From: Molossus alvarezi
Lineage: Eukaryota; Chordata; Mammalia; Chiroptera; Molossidae
Direction of reading: 5' to 3'
Assembly (NCBI GenBank): GCA_037176705.1
Contig: JBAWUJ010000124.1
Span: forward strand, 62,001-126,000
DNA: 64,000 nucleotides
Part shown: positions 1-9,788 of the stretch, piece after piece
Layout: each line of letters starts with the position of its first letter
How positions within the stretch are numbered: position 1 is the stretch's first letter
The notes under the pieces: generated by a model
Seen by the model: the letters and a program-made list of their open reading frames with translations, nothing else
The model's database searches: none
What the model was told of the DNA's origin: nothing
Made by a program: the position numbers and the translations under genes

Positions 1-699
1 GGCTGTTTCCTCTGAGGCTCTAGGCATTTTTTCCATATAGCAGTTTCTCCAAGATTCTCTTTTACCTTTTATTCAGAGGCTACAGTGATGGGTCTGTGTT
101 TTATAAAATTTATTATATTATTAGAAACATTCTGACATGCAGCCATGTAGTGTATCACTTATGGAGGAACGAAAATGCAGAGGGCCCAGATGAGCCTTGG
201 GAAACAGCACACAAGCAATGTCTGTCCACAAAAGGTGAAACTTACTGAAACCTCTCTGCTTTTCAGGGGACCCAGCTAGTCACTCAGCAATTTGCTGAGC
301 CAAAACCTTCTGTCAATGAACTTCTGCGTCCCCTGGCAATGGACCTGGATTACTGTTATCGCTGAGATCAGCCAGGGTTTGGGAGTTGTGCACAGCTGTG
401 TCTTCAGCACAAACCATGGTGCATTTCAGAGAACAGTGGTTGGGACCTGTTTCTTGTGCTCCTGGAGCTGGATGTCAAGGAGGTGCATTCTCAGGACTAA
501 GATACTTTATGAATTCTATATAGGATCATTTCATTTCTTTCATTTTTTTGGATGGCATACAAAATAAATGTGTGGTCTGGACACAAATGTAATTTCCACA
601 CTGACCACACCCTGAGAATATCAACAGTTGTATTTTCTCTGTCCACTTAGTAGGTGCTCAAATTAGATATTTGATCTCATTATTGCAAGATTGCTATTA
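1..699. other. Unassigned flank, no gene seen
   Basis: No coding region with recognisable homology was seen. The longest plus-strand frame (292-567) has no recognised domain, and I treat it as chance. The stretch around 648-665 (tagtaggtgctcaaatta) resembles the 3' tail shared by MIR and L2 elements, but it is too short to assign. Confidence 0.4.
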
Positions 700-825
700 A
701 TTTTTTTTAAAATTGAGGTAGTAGCAAACACTGGCCAACAAATAGAAGCCCACATCCAAATGGACTTAAAGATGAATTCTATCAAAACTTCAAAGAAGAA
801 TTGATAAGTTTTTTGGTTGTTGTTG
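700..825 (+). mobile_element. Ancient L1 ORF2 fragment, left part
   Basis: The sequence around 750-805 matches the L1 ORF2 stretch for '[16 protein letters not shown]', in the plus direction and heavily decayed. It is the left part of an old L1 that resumes at about 1,291, after two minus-strand SINEs. There is no open frame. Confidence 0.55.
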
Positions 826-1068
826 TTAATCCTCACCTGAGGTTAATTTTCCATTGATTTTAGGCAAAGTGGAAGGGGCAGATGGGGAGAAAGAGAGATA
901 GAGAGAAACACTGATGTGAGAAGACACATCCAGTGGTTGCCTCCCACCCGATCCTGACCAGGGTCAGGGTCGAAACTTCAACCCAGATATGTGCCCTTAA
1001 CCAAAAATCAAACCCGTGACACTTCAATCTCCAGACCAACACTCTTAAGTGCTGAGCTAAAACAGCTA
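826..1068 (-). mobile_element. VES-type tRNA-derived SINE (minus)
   Basis: Read on the minus strand, this has the bat SINE order: a tRNA-like head with the degenerate B-box region near 1,005-1,015, a middle part with 'gaccctgaccctggtcagg', a TC-rich segment (about 885-905 as its complement), and a tail ending in 'cctcaggtgaggatt'. It is well diverged from the young copy at 47,673, so it is an older insertion. It interrupts the ancient L1. Confidence 0.8.
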
Positions 1069-1074
1069 GAACAA

Positions 1075-1290
1075 AAACTTGTAACTTTTTATTGTTATTT
1101 ATTTTAGAGAGAGGGGAGGGGAAAGAGAAACATCCATGTGAGAGAGAGACATCACTCGGCTGCCTCTTGCACACCTTCAACTCATGATCGAGCCCACAAC
1201 CCTGTCATGTGCCCTGACCAGGAATCAAACCAGGACCCTTCAGTCCATAGGATGATGCTCCAACCACTGAGCTACACCGGTCTGGCTAGA
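1075..1290 (-). mobile_element. VES-type SINE (minus), second copy
   Basis: The minus strand begins 'tagccagaccggtgtagctc', the tRNA-like head of the bat SINE. A TC-rich segment and an A/T tail near 1,085-1,105 follow. It lies directly next to the SINE at 826-1,068 in the same orientation, as nested or adjacent A-tail-targeted insertions do. Its A and B boxes are degenerate, so transcription by RNA polymerase III is unlikely. Confidence 0.8.
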
Positions 1291-2035
1291 ATTTATAATG
1301 TTTTAATCAATCCTTCTTGAACTCATCCAATAATTAAAAGAAGAGACAAGACTTCCAAACAAATGTATTGAGGTGACCATGAAACTCATATGAAAGCCAG
1401 TGGGTACATAAAAATGACAGGTCAACATCCTTGGTAAACTTAAGTGCAAAAATCCTCAACAATATACAAGAAAGCTGAACAGCACATTGCAAGCATCCTT
1501 GACCAAGATCACTGACATACTGACCTAGAATGCAAGGATGATTAGACATAGGTAAGCCTTTAAATGTGCTCCACGACATTTACACAATGAAAGATAAACT
1601 ATACCATCTTATAAATAGAAGTAGAAAGAGGCATTTAAAACATTGAAAATGACCTTATGATTACGATTCTTCACAAAATAGGTACAGAAAAGATTTATGT
1701 CAACATTTTAAAAGGCCACATTGGAGAAGCCAACAATTGACATTATGGTGCAGAGAGAAAATGTCAAAGCTACTCTTCTGAGATCAGGACCAACAAAAGG
1801 GCACCCCGGTGACTACTTTTATTCAACAGAACTGGAAGTTTCTATCACAATAATTACCCAAGAAAAAGAAATAAAAGTGTTTAAATAAAAAAATAAAACA
1901 TGTTAAAATGTCTCTTTCTATGTGTATGCAGATAACATTATATATTATATGGAAAAACCTAAACACTGCACCAGAAAACTGATAAAAGTAAAAGTGGATT
2001 CAGAAAAGTTGTAAGGTAAAATATGTACACACACA
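1291..2035 (+). mobile_element. Ancient L1 ORF2 fragment, right part
   Basis: Decayed plus-strand L1 reverse-transcriptase sequence. Recognisable remnants include the 'kILnniqes' stretch near 1,440-1,470, the 'vyadniiyymekp' remnant (YADD-box region) near 1,920-1,965, and surrounding ORF2-like A-rich DNA. Many stops and indels show that it is inactive. It continues the piece at 700-825. Confidence 0.6.
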
Positions 2036-3292
2036 TGACTTGTGCTCCGGCACACTCAAACAAAGTGTCTTCATGACTCTAGGAAATGAGTGTGATTATT
2101 TCAGAGGAAAAAAAATCAACTGGCCAAACAACAAGGAGAGTCAGTACCTGAAGAAACAAGAACCCTGGAGATGCGTGGTCTCCATCTTGGTTAAACCCTC
2201 ATTCATGCATCCAGGTAGCATTTCCCCATTGATCATCAACCATGGTACACACACACTGTGATGATTGCCTCTCTGCATGCTTGAGATTTTCTTTTTCAGT
2301 GTTTGGGGTCCTAACCAGAGTCAGCCAAGGATCTGCAGGCCAGTTGACTTAATTTTACCCAGTGTAACATGTTGTTCCAAGTGCATTTGTGTCCTGGACA
2401 TTTGGCTTGCACAGCTCCCACATGCTTAGTTCCTCACCTTCCTAAACTTCTGGCAGGACACGCATGACGGTTGGGATAGTTGGATGTGGGCTTTATCTCC
2501 TCTTTCCATGTGCCAGATGGCTGGCCACAGACATAACCCAGATGTCCTGCTCAGACTCAAGGACAGCCAGATACTGCCATCAGGACCAAGACTTCATGCA
2601 GATGGTGCCAGAGTTTTCACTTGCACAGGTCCTTCCTTGATTTTGAAGTATCAGTACTTTCAGGTCCACCCAGACACACACAGGCACAGGGCCTGAATAT
2701 GTTTAAACTATAGTATGTGGCACCTGCTTTTCTAACTGTGCTTTTCGGAAGCTGTGTATTTGAAGGGGGTGAATCAGTGCAGTGTAAATGCATTTATTTT
2801 TCTCATAAGAAAAGCTTAAATCTAGATTTGCATGTTTGTTGGCCCTTTTAAACAACTCTAACCCACACCAGTATTATATGAAAAGTGGCTGAAAACACAT
2901 ATTCTGAGATTGGGTTGGAGAAAATATAGCCTGGATACAACCTTTATTAGGCTCAGCAGTGAAATCTCAGCTGGGTGCTGTGTCCAGGGTCAGTGCTGAA
3001 GATGATTTGATCCAAACCCATCTTTGGACTCCATAGTTTGCTGGAATCCCCAAAAATGTACACTGACTTTCTTTCTCTTGATCTAACATGGCCCCCTCTG
3101 CTCCTGGTGCATGAGATCTTCTTGTCAACCCTGAATGTGGTGAGTGGGAACGTACCCAGGCCGTGCATGCTGTCTGTGTGCTGTTCTTTCTATTTACCTG
3201 GCAAGATCTGGCAAAGAACTAAAAGAGATGTAAAATTTTATCAGGAAACTTTTTCCCTGGTACAATATGATGTTATGGAAGTGGACAAGCTT
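2036..3292. other. Single-copy DNA without recognised gene
   Basis: About 1.25 kb without a recognisable repeat or gene. Short plus-strand frames occur at 2,040-2,261 and 2,484-2,696. They lack recognised domains and splice-site support. A 'gtggtgagtggg' near 3,137-3,148 looks like a splice donor on the plus strand. The preceding frame (from 3,038) is short and unidentified, so I do not call an exon. Confidence 0.35.
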
Positions 3293-3545
3293 TGCCCTGG
3301 CTACTTTGGCTCAGTGGTTAGACCATTAGCCTGTAGACCAAAGAGTCCCAATCAAGGGCACATATCTCAGTTGCAAGTTCCATCCCCAGTCCCAGTCATG
3401 ATCCTGTGGGAGGCAGCTGTTCAATGTGTCTCTCACACTCCTATGTTTCTGTTTCTTTCTCTTTCACACACTCTCTCTCATTCTTCCTCCCTCACACTCT
3501 ATCTACTATACATAAATAAATAATTAGAAAAATATTCTCAGCTGA
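3293..3545 (+). mobile_element. VES-type SINE (plus)
   Basis: It starts 'ccctggctactttggctcag', matching the bat SINE head. It continues with the A-box-like 'tggctcagtggtt', a diverged B box, the 'gtctctcacactcctatgtt' segment, a long TC-rich tract (3,425-3,505) and an A/T tail with 'gaagattaaaaagc'. It is older than the 47,673 copy. Confidence 0.85.
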
Positions 3546-3579
3546 AGATTAAAAAGCAAATAAAAGAAACATTCTTTAG

Positions 3580-3790
3580 AGTTAAATGAACATGGGTTCA
3601 GATAGTGCTGTGATTCATGAGCTCGGTGTTATTGAATGAACTATTTAAACTCTGAGTTCTTTATCTGTAAAATGGGTATAATAATCATATCTGCTACATA
3701 AGATTGGTGTGAGAATTAAATTATCTTATCCATGTACCACAACAGAGCTCAGTAACTATCAGTTCCCTTTCTCTTTACTGCCAGTCTTTC
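3580..3790 (+). mobile_element. MIR-like ancient SINE
   Basis: The conserved MIR core is visible: 'ctgagttctttatctgtaaa' followed by 'atgggtataataatcatat' (about 3,650-3,690), then 'ggtgtgagaattaaatta'. MIR is a mammal-wide fossil SINE. Orientation is plus. Confidence 0.8.
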
Positions 3791-3847
3791 ATTAAACACC
3801 AACACAAATGAGCATTTTCATACAGGTGAAGGAGCAACCTTATCTCA

Positions 3848-4036
3848 CAGGTTCTCAATAGTTAAGTTGCAGTAGAATTACCTGCAGTAATTTCAAAGAC
3901 AAGTTCCCAGGTTGTAAATTCCAACCCACTGGATTGTCATTTTTGCAGAAAATGCTGGGAACCTGTGGTTTGATATGTGACGCAGATGATTCAGATGGAA
4001 GAAATTCACCAGTCACATGCTGAGAACCATCACCTT
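3848..4036 (+). mobile_element. MER5-like hAT-Charlie MITE
   Basis: The 5' edge 'caggttctcaatag' and the 3' edge 'tgctgagaaccatcacc' form imperfect terminal inverted repeats around about 185 bp. The interior contains 'tagaattacctgcagtaatt' and 'caagttcccagg', which resemble the MER5 consensus as I remember it. This is a non-autonomous DNA-transposon fossil with no coding capacity. Confidence 0.65.
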
Positions 4037-4089
4037 GTGTTTTCTTCACATAAAAATGCCCACTAGCCAGGTTTCTCTTTCCTATGGAC

Positions 4090-4280
4090 CTCAACCACAG
4101 GATGACTTTCCTCTGCTCCGTGTATCCCAGCGTGGTCTCCTTTTCACACTTCCCATTGTGTTTGCTTATTTACTCATTTATGTGTCTTTTTAGAGCTGTG
4201 GTTTATCTCCATTCCCTGTGCCAAGTACATGGCCTGACACTTAGAAGATACTTATTTGTTGTTGACTAAATAAATGACAA
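4090..4280 (+). mobile_element. L2-like 3' end
   Basis: The arrangement 'ccattccctgtgccaagtac', 'atggcctgacacttagaaga' and 'tacttatttgttgttgacta' (about 4,211-4,268) resembles the common L2 3' end (cagtgcctggcacatagtag... ataaatatttgttgaatga). It is old and truncated. Confidence 0.5.
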
Positions 4281-4329
4281 AAACTCAACCCCCTCCCCTC
4301 AAAAAGACCATATATGATAAGATTGTACT

Positions 4330-4640
4330 TCCACAAAAAATTAATGATAGGTCAATAATCCACGGTAACAGAATAAAACTCGGGGTTGTCAGGGGCTGAG
4401 TGGGGAGGATGAGCAGTGACTGAGACCAGGCCCTGGGTTTGTCTGGATGACAATGTTTTGCATGTACAGAGTGGTTGTGATTACTGATGGTCGTGAAAAA
4501 CTGTGAATGCACTTAATGCTTCTGGAATGTACACCATGAAGGATCACACTGTTAAATTTCATTTTATTTAAATTAAATTTATTGTAGTAGCATTTTATTA
4601 AATGTATTTAAAATACATTTTATATTAACTTAATAGTATA
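4330..4640 (+). mobile_element. Old L1M-like 3' UTR
   Basis: It contains 'ggttgtcaggggctgagtgg', 'gatgacaatgttttgcatgt' and 'gtgaatgcacttaatgcttc', in the order typical of old mammalian L1M 3' ends as I remember them. A decayed A/T tail follows (4,550-4,630). The right edge against the PACS2-like 3'UTR is uncertain. Confidence 0.5.
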
Positions 4641-5199
4641 AGAAAATACAGTTTTGTTCTTTTGTTTCTTTCTATGAGACTGGAGAGTACGGAAAACCAC
4701 AAGTGGGTGGTGCTGGGGTCACTTGGCTGGTTGGAAGCTGGGACCCAGAGCTGGGCTGATCGGGCTTTGTGTTCAGCACAGGTGCTTCCAATGAGAGGCC
4801 AACCTTTGGCCTCTGGCCACCCAGCCCTGAGTCTGGGCACTGGCCAGAGTTGGCTCCCTGGGGAAGTAGCATCTTGGCTTCGAGGAGGGCAGGTCATAAA
4901 GATAACAACACTATGCCCTGGAAGGTTCATGGTTCTTGAGGCCAAAACACATCTTTTGTGATTCTCCAGCTCAAAACTGCTGGCTTGACCTCCAACCTGC
5001 CAGACAGTTCTGGTGAGTAAGCTGAGCAGTTGGGGGCTCCCAGCAGGGGCAAGACTGTTACTTTGCAGGTTGTGAGCACATTTGCATTTAAGACTATTTC
5101 TTTTGTGTTTCTCGGGTCTGTCTTTGTAGTAATCCAAAATCTTTAGTAAAAAGCAGCAAGGCCCTCCTGGGCTCAGCCATGTCAAGGCAATGGGCAGGG
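4640..5199 (-). other. Probable 3' UTR of the PACS2 retrocopy
   Basis: This GC-richer, repeat-free stretch lies directly after the stop codon (minus strand) of the PACS2-like frame. AATAAA-type signals occur on the minus strand near 4,565-4,605, in the A/T-rich zone where the copied mRNA would end. An open frame of 224 codons on the minus strand (4,625-5,299) overlaps the end of the retrocopy in another frame. It has no recognised domain and is probably incidental. No clean poly-A or target-site duplication remains, so the 3' boundary is inferred. Confidence 0.45.
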
Positions 5200-7278
5200 C
5201 TAGAAGGTGGACCTGGAGTTTCTGAAGACACATATTGGGAAGTGCGTAATGTGGGAGGACCACTGGGCTTCCAGTCGAAGAAACTGCACGTCGTCCCACT
5301 CTACGCCATCGATGATGACCCTCTGAATGTTCTGCTGATGCTCAGCCCTGCAGACAAGGTGGCTGATGCCCTTGATGGTCTGGCTTTTAGACTCCACCTC
5401 CTTGTTCTTTGTTTCCTTGGGCAGAAACATCACTTTTTTATTCTTGGGGACCATGGTCATGGACATGGTGGGTGTGGCAATGGCCTCGCCACTGCTGGGC
5501 AGACTGCTGACCTGGAGAGACTCAATGGCGCACTTGAGCGTATTTTTGGTGGTAGGCAAGTCTCTATCCCTGTCTGTGGGCTGCGCTGCCATCCAATAAT
5601 CCACCTGCAGCCCCATCGGCTGGGTGCTGATGTCCTGGCTGCTGGAGGACAGGCTTCCACACACTGATGGGGAGGAAGGTGGAGTGACCCAGGCCTCCTT
5701 GATGGCCAATGATGTGGATGGCAAAGAGGACAATAGCTTGCTAGAGCCCAAGGGAGTCACATCGTAAGAGTCTCCTGATGTGCATGAGAACATTTCCATT
5801 ATTTCAAACTTCACCACCCCCAGGAAGGGAATGATCTTCAGCAAGGATGTTTCACTGGGGCTCTTCTTGTTGGTGAGCATGGCCTTTGCAATGGGCAGCT
5901 GGTGGACACAAGTGGCTCCCACAATGTACCTTGCTATTCTCCAAACGATGTCCACCGTGTCCTGCAGGGTGATCTGGGCCTCCGTTCTGTTGAACATGTT
6001 CTGCCAGGCCAGGTCCTGGAAGAAGATTTTATAGTAGTGATCCACGGAGCCCAGGTACCTGGCCACGGGATGTGAACCCAGCGGGATGACCACAAAGCAC
6101 ACATAACCCAGCCAGTCAGGCATCTGATGGGACAGCTGCTCTACATAGAGCCGCAGCACGGCATTGAGGTATTTCTGTGTTCCAACCACCACGATCTTTA
6201 CTGGCATCATGAGCTGGGAACTGAAACTGTAGGTTCTTTCTATCCATGAGATGATAGAGTTGAAGGCCACCTGGAGGTCAGTCTCAGAGCTGGTGCACAT
6301 CACGGACAGCAAGCGCCGCTGTAGGGCATCAAACAGGCACTGCCCCTGGCAGTCGGCAGTGTCGACGAGGATGATGTTTATGGGCTGAGGGTCATCAGCG
6401 ATGAGAACCTCATTCAGATGGTCAAACATGGTCATCCTGGGGATCTTCAGCTGGCTGTGCATGTCCATGCAGAGCTCTTCATCCAGGCTGTCGGACAGCT
6501 CATTCTGTGGCCATGCCTCCTCCCACTGCTTCCGGGATGTCCTCCAGCCCCTCAGGCGAACCTGGGTCCCCTCAGACCTGGGGAAGGGGGTGACGAGCGA
6601 TGTGGACTCAGTGATGTATCCACTAGTGGGCAACTTCTCAGTAGACACATCCTTGGTAGAATTTTCGACCTCCTGGCTGTCCAGGGGCCATGCCAACATC
6701 TCCCTGGGGGTGGATGTGCTGGAGGCTGAGTCGGAAACAGAGTCACTTGGCTCCTTGTTTCTTGGGACCTGCTTCTCCTCGGGCATGTCAGCGGGATTCA
6801 GAGGCTCCTTATGACAGCAGGCACTGTGGATGCTCTCAGTCTCTGGTTGTGAGCTGTAGTGTGGCAGGCCTTTGATGTATTCCCTGGGATTTGGCTCAAG
6901 GGTGCTGAGGATGGTGTCGTCACCCTCCAGATCTGAGCCACTGTTGACAAAGTTCTCCACCGTGTCATACCAAAAGTCCTCCTGTCCCTCAGGGACATGC
7001 TCTGCAGTGTCCTTGTTTAAGCAATGAACCACTGAGTCCACAACTTTCTCTATTTCAGGGACTTGCTCTGCTGGGTCCTGCTCTGAGCAATGTTCCTCCA
7101 AGTACAGCTCTTCTTCTATTTTGGGGACATGCTCTGCAGGGTCCTGCTCAAAGCACAAACATTCCTTTGGCACTACGAACATAGGCACTGGAGCTACATA
7201 GTCCTTCTTTACGGATGGTTGCCATGTCTTGGCCAAAGTTGTTACCATTCCTTGCCCCTGTCTCTGGAGCATCTCCAT
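5200..7278 (-). CDS. PACS2-like: PACS2-like retrocopy, 5'-truncated but open
   Basis: A 692-codon intronless frame recognisable as phosphofurin acidic cluster sorting protein 2 (PACS2), an adaptor acting in endosome-to-Golgi sorting and at ER-mitochondria contacts. Residues 1-280 correspond to the acidic and serine-rich middle region. Residues 280-692 match the PACS C-terminal domain. Landmarks include DWLGY (388-392), IPLGSHPVARYLGSVD (398-413), HQLPIAKAMLT (459-469), GLQVDYW (about 565), DGVEWDDV and the terminal HFPICVF. Remembered human PACS2 has the same order and end. A multi-exon gene without introns indicates retrotransposition of mRNA. The PACS frame continues upstream through 33 codons to 7,377, where a TAG and then the L1-bearing array cut it. 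The N-terminal cargo-binding region and native start are therefore gone, and Met1 is internal. The Akt-type site around Ser248 has Trp where PACS2 has the -3 Arg. It may be a decaying pseudogene or a truncated retrogene. Confidence 0.7.
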   Translation of the reverse strand: MEMLQRQGQGMVTTLAKTWQPSVKKDYVAPVPMFVVPKECLCFEQDPAEHVPKIEEELYLEEHCSEQDPAEQVPEIEKVVDSVVHCLNKDTAEHVPEGQEDFWYDTVENFVNSGSDLEGDDTILSTLEPNPREYIKGLPHYSSQPETESIHSACCHKEPLNPADMPEEKQVPRNKEPSDSVSDSASSTSTPREMLAWPLDSQEVENSTKDVSTEKLPTSGYITESTSLVTPFPRSEGTQVRLRGWRTSRKQWEEAWPQNELSDSLDEELCMDMHSQLKIPRMTMFDHLNEVLIADDPQPINIILVDTADCQGQCLFDALQRRLLSVMCTSSETDLQVAFNSIISWIERTYSFSSQLMMPVKIVVVGTQKYLNAVLRLYVEQLSHQMPDWLGYVCFVVIPLGSHPVARYLGSVDHYYKIFFQDLAWQNMFNRTEAQITLQDTVDIVWRIARYIVGATCVHQLPIAKAMLTNKKSPSETSLLKIIPFLGVVKFEIMEMFSCTSGDSYDVTPLGSSKLLSSLPSTSLAIKEAWVTPPSSPSVCGSLSSSSQDISTQPMGLQVDYWMAAQPTDRDRDLPTTKNTLKCAIESLQVSSLPSSGEAIATPTMSMTMVPKNKKVMFLPKETKNKEVESKSQTIKGISHLVCRAEHQQNIQRVIIDGVEWDDVQFLRLEAQWSSHITHFPICVFRNSRSTF
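6958..7155 (-). repeat. Three 66-bp repeats in the PACS2-like frame
   Basis: Residues 42-63, 64-85 and 86-107 are three consecutive 22-residue copies, with cores EQDPAEHVP, EQDPAEQVP and NKDTAEHVP, each preceded by a Cys two or three residues upstream. The DNA copies are exactly 66 bp apart, so the frame is preserved. Remembered PACS2 has a single SEQDPAEHIPE motif here. The copies differ from one another, so the expansion is not the newest event. Confidence 0.85.
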
Positions 7279-7377
7279 ATTAAAGTCCTCCTTGTTTAGG
7301 TCCTGATTGAAGATAATATCACTGCTGGGCTCCAGCTCAGAAAAGATGCTTTCATAATTTTCCTCAGGTTCGACAAT
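7279..7377 (-). pseudogene. Upstream in-frame PACS2 remnant
   Basis: 33 sense codons precede Met1 of the open frame and stay in register. They include ENYESIFSELEPSS and QDLNKEDFN, which align with the remembered PACS2 stretch containing 'SYESLSSEQEAS' and 'DLDEDDFD'. An in-frame TAG at 7,378-7,380 and unrelated DNA follow. The true gene therefore extended further 5' and was lost by truncation or a rearrangement breakpoint. Confidence 0.7.
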
Positions 7378-7390
7378 CTAAGGGAAATAA

Positions 7391-9398
7391 ACAAATTTCT
7401 AAAAATACATAGTTCCCCAAAATTGGACTGGGAACAGATAGAAAACTTGAAGAAACAAAAACAACCAGTAACAAAATAATTGAAGATGTAATTGAGACTC
7501 TCCCAGCAAACAAAAGCCTAGGCCCAGATGGCTTCACGGGGGAGTTTTACCGGACATTCAAAAGAAAACTTACACCCATTCTCCTCAAACTATTTCAAAA
7601 ATTCAAGAAAAAAAACAACTTCCTATCTCGTTATATGATGCCAGCATAATTCTAATTCTAAAACCAGAGAAAGACATTACAAAGAAAGAAAACTACAGGC
7701 CAATATCCCTGATGAACACAGACGCCAAAATCCTGAACAAAATACTAGCAAATTTGTTCCAGCAAAACATCAAAAACAGTATTCACCATGACAAAGTGGG
7801 ATTCATCCCAGGGATGCAAGGCTGGTACAATATTCACAAATCAAAAAATGTGATACACCACATAAATAAAATGAAGAAGAAAAACCACATGATCATATCA
7901 ATAGATGCCGAAAAAGCCTTCGACAAAATCCAGCATCCATTTCTGATAAAAAGGCTCAGCAGTGTGGGAATAGAGGGATCATCTCTCACCCTAATACTGG
8001 GCATATATGAAAGACGTACAGCCAACATCATACTCAATGGAAAAACTAAACATTTCCCGTGAGAACAGGAACAAGACAGGATGCCCACTTTTGCCACTCT
8101 TATTCAAGTAGTGCTGGGAAATTTAGCCATAGCCATTTGTCAAGTAGTAAAAATACAAGCCTTCCAAATTGAAAGGAGCATGTGAAATTGTCCTTAGTTG
8201 CAGATGACATAATATTGTACATAGAGAACACATACAACCTAACAAAAAGAAACCTGAACCACCAATCAGAAATAACATATGTGCCCCTAAGTTCATAGCA
8301 GCACTATCTACAATAGCTTAGGATCTGGAAACAACCCAAGTGTTCATAGTAGATGAATAGATTGAAAAGCTGTGGCATACATCCACAATGGAATACTTTG
8401 CAGCTCTAAGAGGGAAAGATCTCTTATTTTTTGAAATGGCATGGAAGGACCTGGAGAGTGTTATGCTAAGCGAAAAAAATCCAGGCAGAGAGAGACGAAT
8501 ATCACATGATCTCACGTATGTGTGGAATATAATGAACAAAACAAACTGCTGAACAAAATTAACCCAGAGACATAGAGGTGGGGTACAGATGGACAAACCT
8601 CAGATGAAGGCAGTTTAGGGAAAAGAGACAAACCACAGAAATCACATGAACGTATGCATGACCAATGAACATAGACAACATAGCCGGGGATGGGGCAAGG
8701 GCGGGGAAGTGGAGGAAGGTGTCAATGGACAAAAAATAAGAAACATCTGTAATAAAAAATAATATAGAGAACAAAAAAAAAAAGTGAAACTGCCATTTGC
8801 CCACTGATTCCACTTCTAGGGATACATTATTCTAAGAACCTGGAAACATCCTTGAGAAGCAATATATACACCCCTATGCTCATAGAAGTGATATGTACAA
8901 TAGCTTAGATCTGGAAACAGCCCAAGTAGCCATCAGTAGTTGAGTGAATAAAAAAGCTCAGGTGCATTTGCACAATTGAATACCATGCAGCTGTAAAAAG
9001 GAAGGATCTATCATCAAACCTTGAGACACAATGAAGGGACCTGGAGAGTATTATGCTAAGCAGAATAAGCCAGTCAGAGAAAGAAACATATCCCATGAAC
9101 TCACTTCCAGGTGTCATCTAATAAATAACATAAAATGATGAACAAAATAGTTGCAGTCATGGAAGCTTCTAATAGACTAAAAATTAATCTCATAGAGGAG
9201 GTAGGTGGGAAGACATAGATGGAGAACCCGCTAACACAGGCGATAGTGTAGTGGAGGGTGGAGGGGTGGGAGGTGGGAGCAGGGGAGAGGGAGATAAATG
9301 GGAAACAGTGGGACCACCTGTAATGTCGTGAACAATAAATATATGGAATTTTGTAAATAATGCAATTTATAGAATAAATAAATAATAAAAAAGAAGTT
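7391..9398 (+). mobile_element. L1 pieces of unit A
   Basis: 7,391-8,770 is L1 ORF2 plus the 3' end of a family also seen at 45,681-51,715. It includes the RT region ('[13 protein letters not shown]' near 7,800) and the ADD catalytic remnant (VADDIILY near 8,200). ORF2 is then missing about 1.4 kb (junction near 8,250) and resumes near the 3' end of ORF2. 8,780-9,398 is a second, older L1 3' end with its own 3'UTR. All frames are broken. Confidence 0.85.
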
Positions 9399-9674
9399 TA
9401 GGAAAATGCAAAAATACTCGAGTGAATGTGAAGTGCAATGACGCAAAAGTCTCTTTTCTGGTATTTCTAATATTTTGTGGACAGTGACACTGTATCGGGT
9501 CTGAAAGGGTCTGTGAGTGAGAGTGGGTGGAAGGGAAGTGATGGGGACCCAGATTCCTTTGGGAATTAGACTCTAGAAGGGATCTCAGGGGAGAAGCATG
9601 GCAGCATCTGGAACCCGTGTCCCCTTTGACAGCATGGAGTCCTGGAGTTGGGTCAACTCGTCACCTATACTCAC

Positions 9675-9788
9675 CCTGTGGTGGCCGTCCTGCAGTGTCG
9701 CAGGCGGGATGGACACCTGTGCCTCCTGCGGAGGGGTGGAGTTGAGGACCCCATCTGACAGCTCCTGTCCTTTCTCCTGTGCGGAGCT
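9675..9788 (-). other. Possible 114-bp exon, repeated five times
   Basis: On the minus strand 'ctgtctttacag' precedes 114 bp, which end in CACAGG|GTGAGT, a strong donor. The phase-0 reading is open and starts SSAQEKGQELSDGVLNST. Length 114 is a multiple of three, like the 84-bp candidate 400 bp upstream. Copies lie at about 14,967-15,080, 20,260-20,373, 25,554-25,667 and 30,847-30,960. Unit A differs from the others at three or four bases here, and the changes are amino-acid altering, so there is no sign of protein constraint. The gene is unidentified. Confidence 0.3.

Noticed and set aside
3038..3523. 161-codon plus-strand frame
   Set aside because: Its second half is the SINE at 3,293-3,545, and the first half has no recognisable protein.
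4625..5299. 224-codon minus-strand frame
   Set aside because: It overlaps the end of the PACS2-like frame in another phase and runs through its likely 3'UTR. It has no domain or motif.
5179..5667. 162-codon plus-strand frame opposite the PACS2 copy
   Set aside because: It is the complement of a strongly recognisable PACS frame; the antisense translation has no homology.
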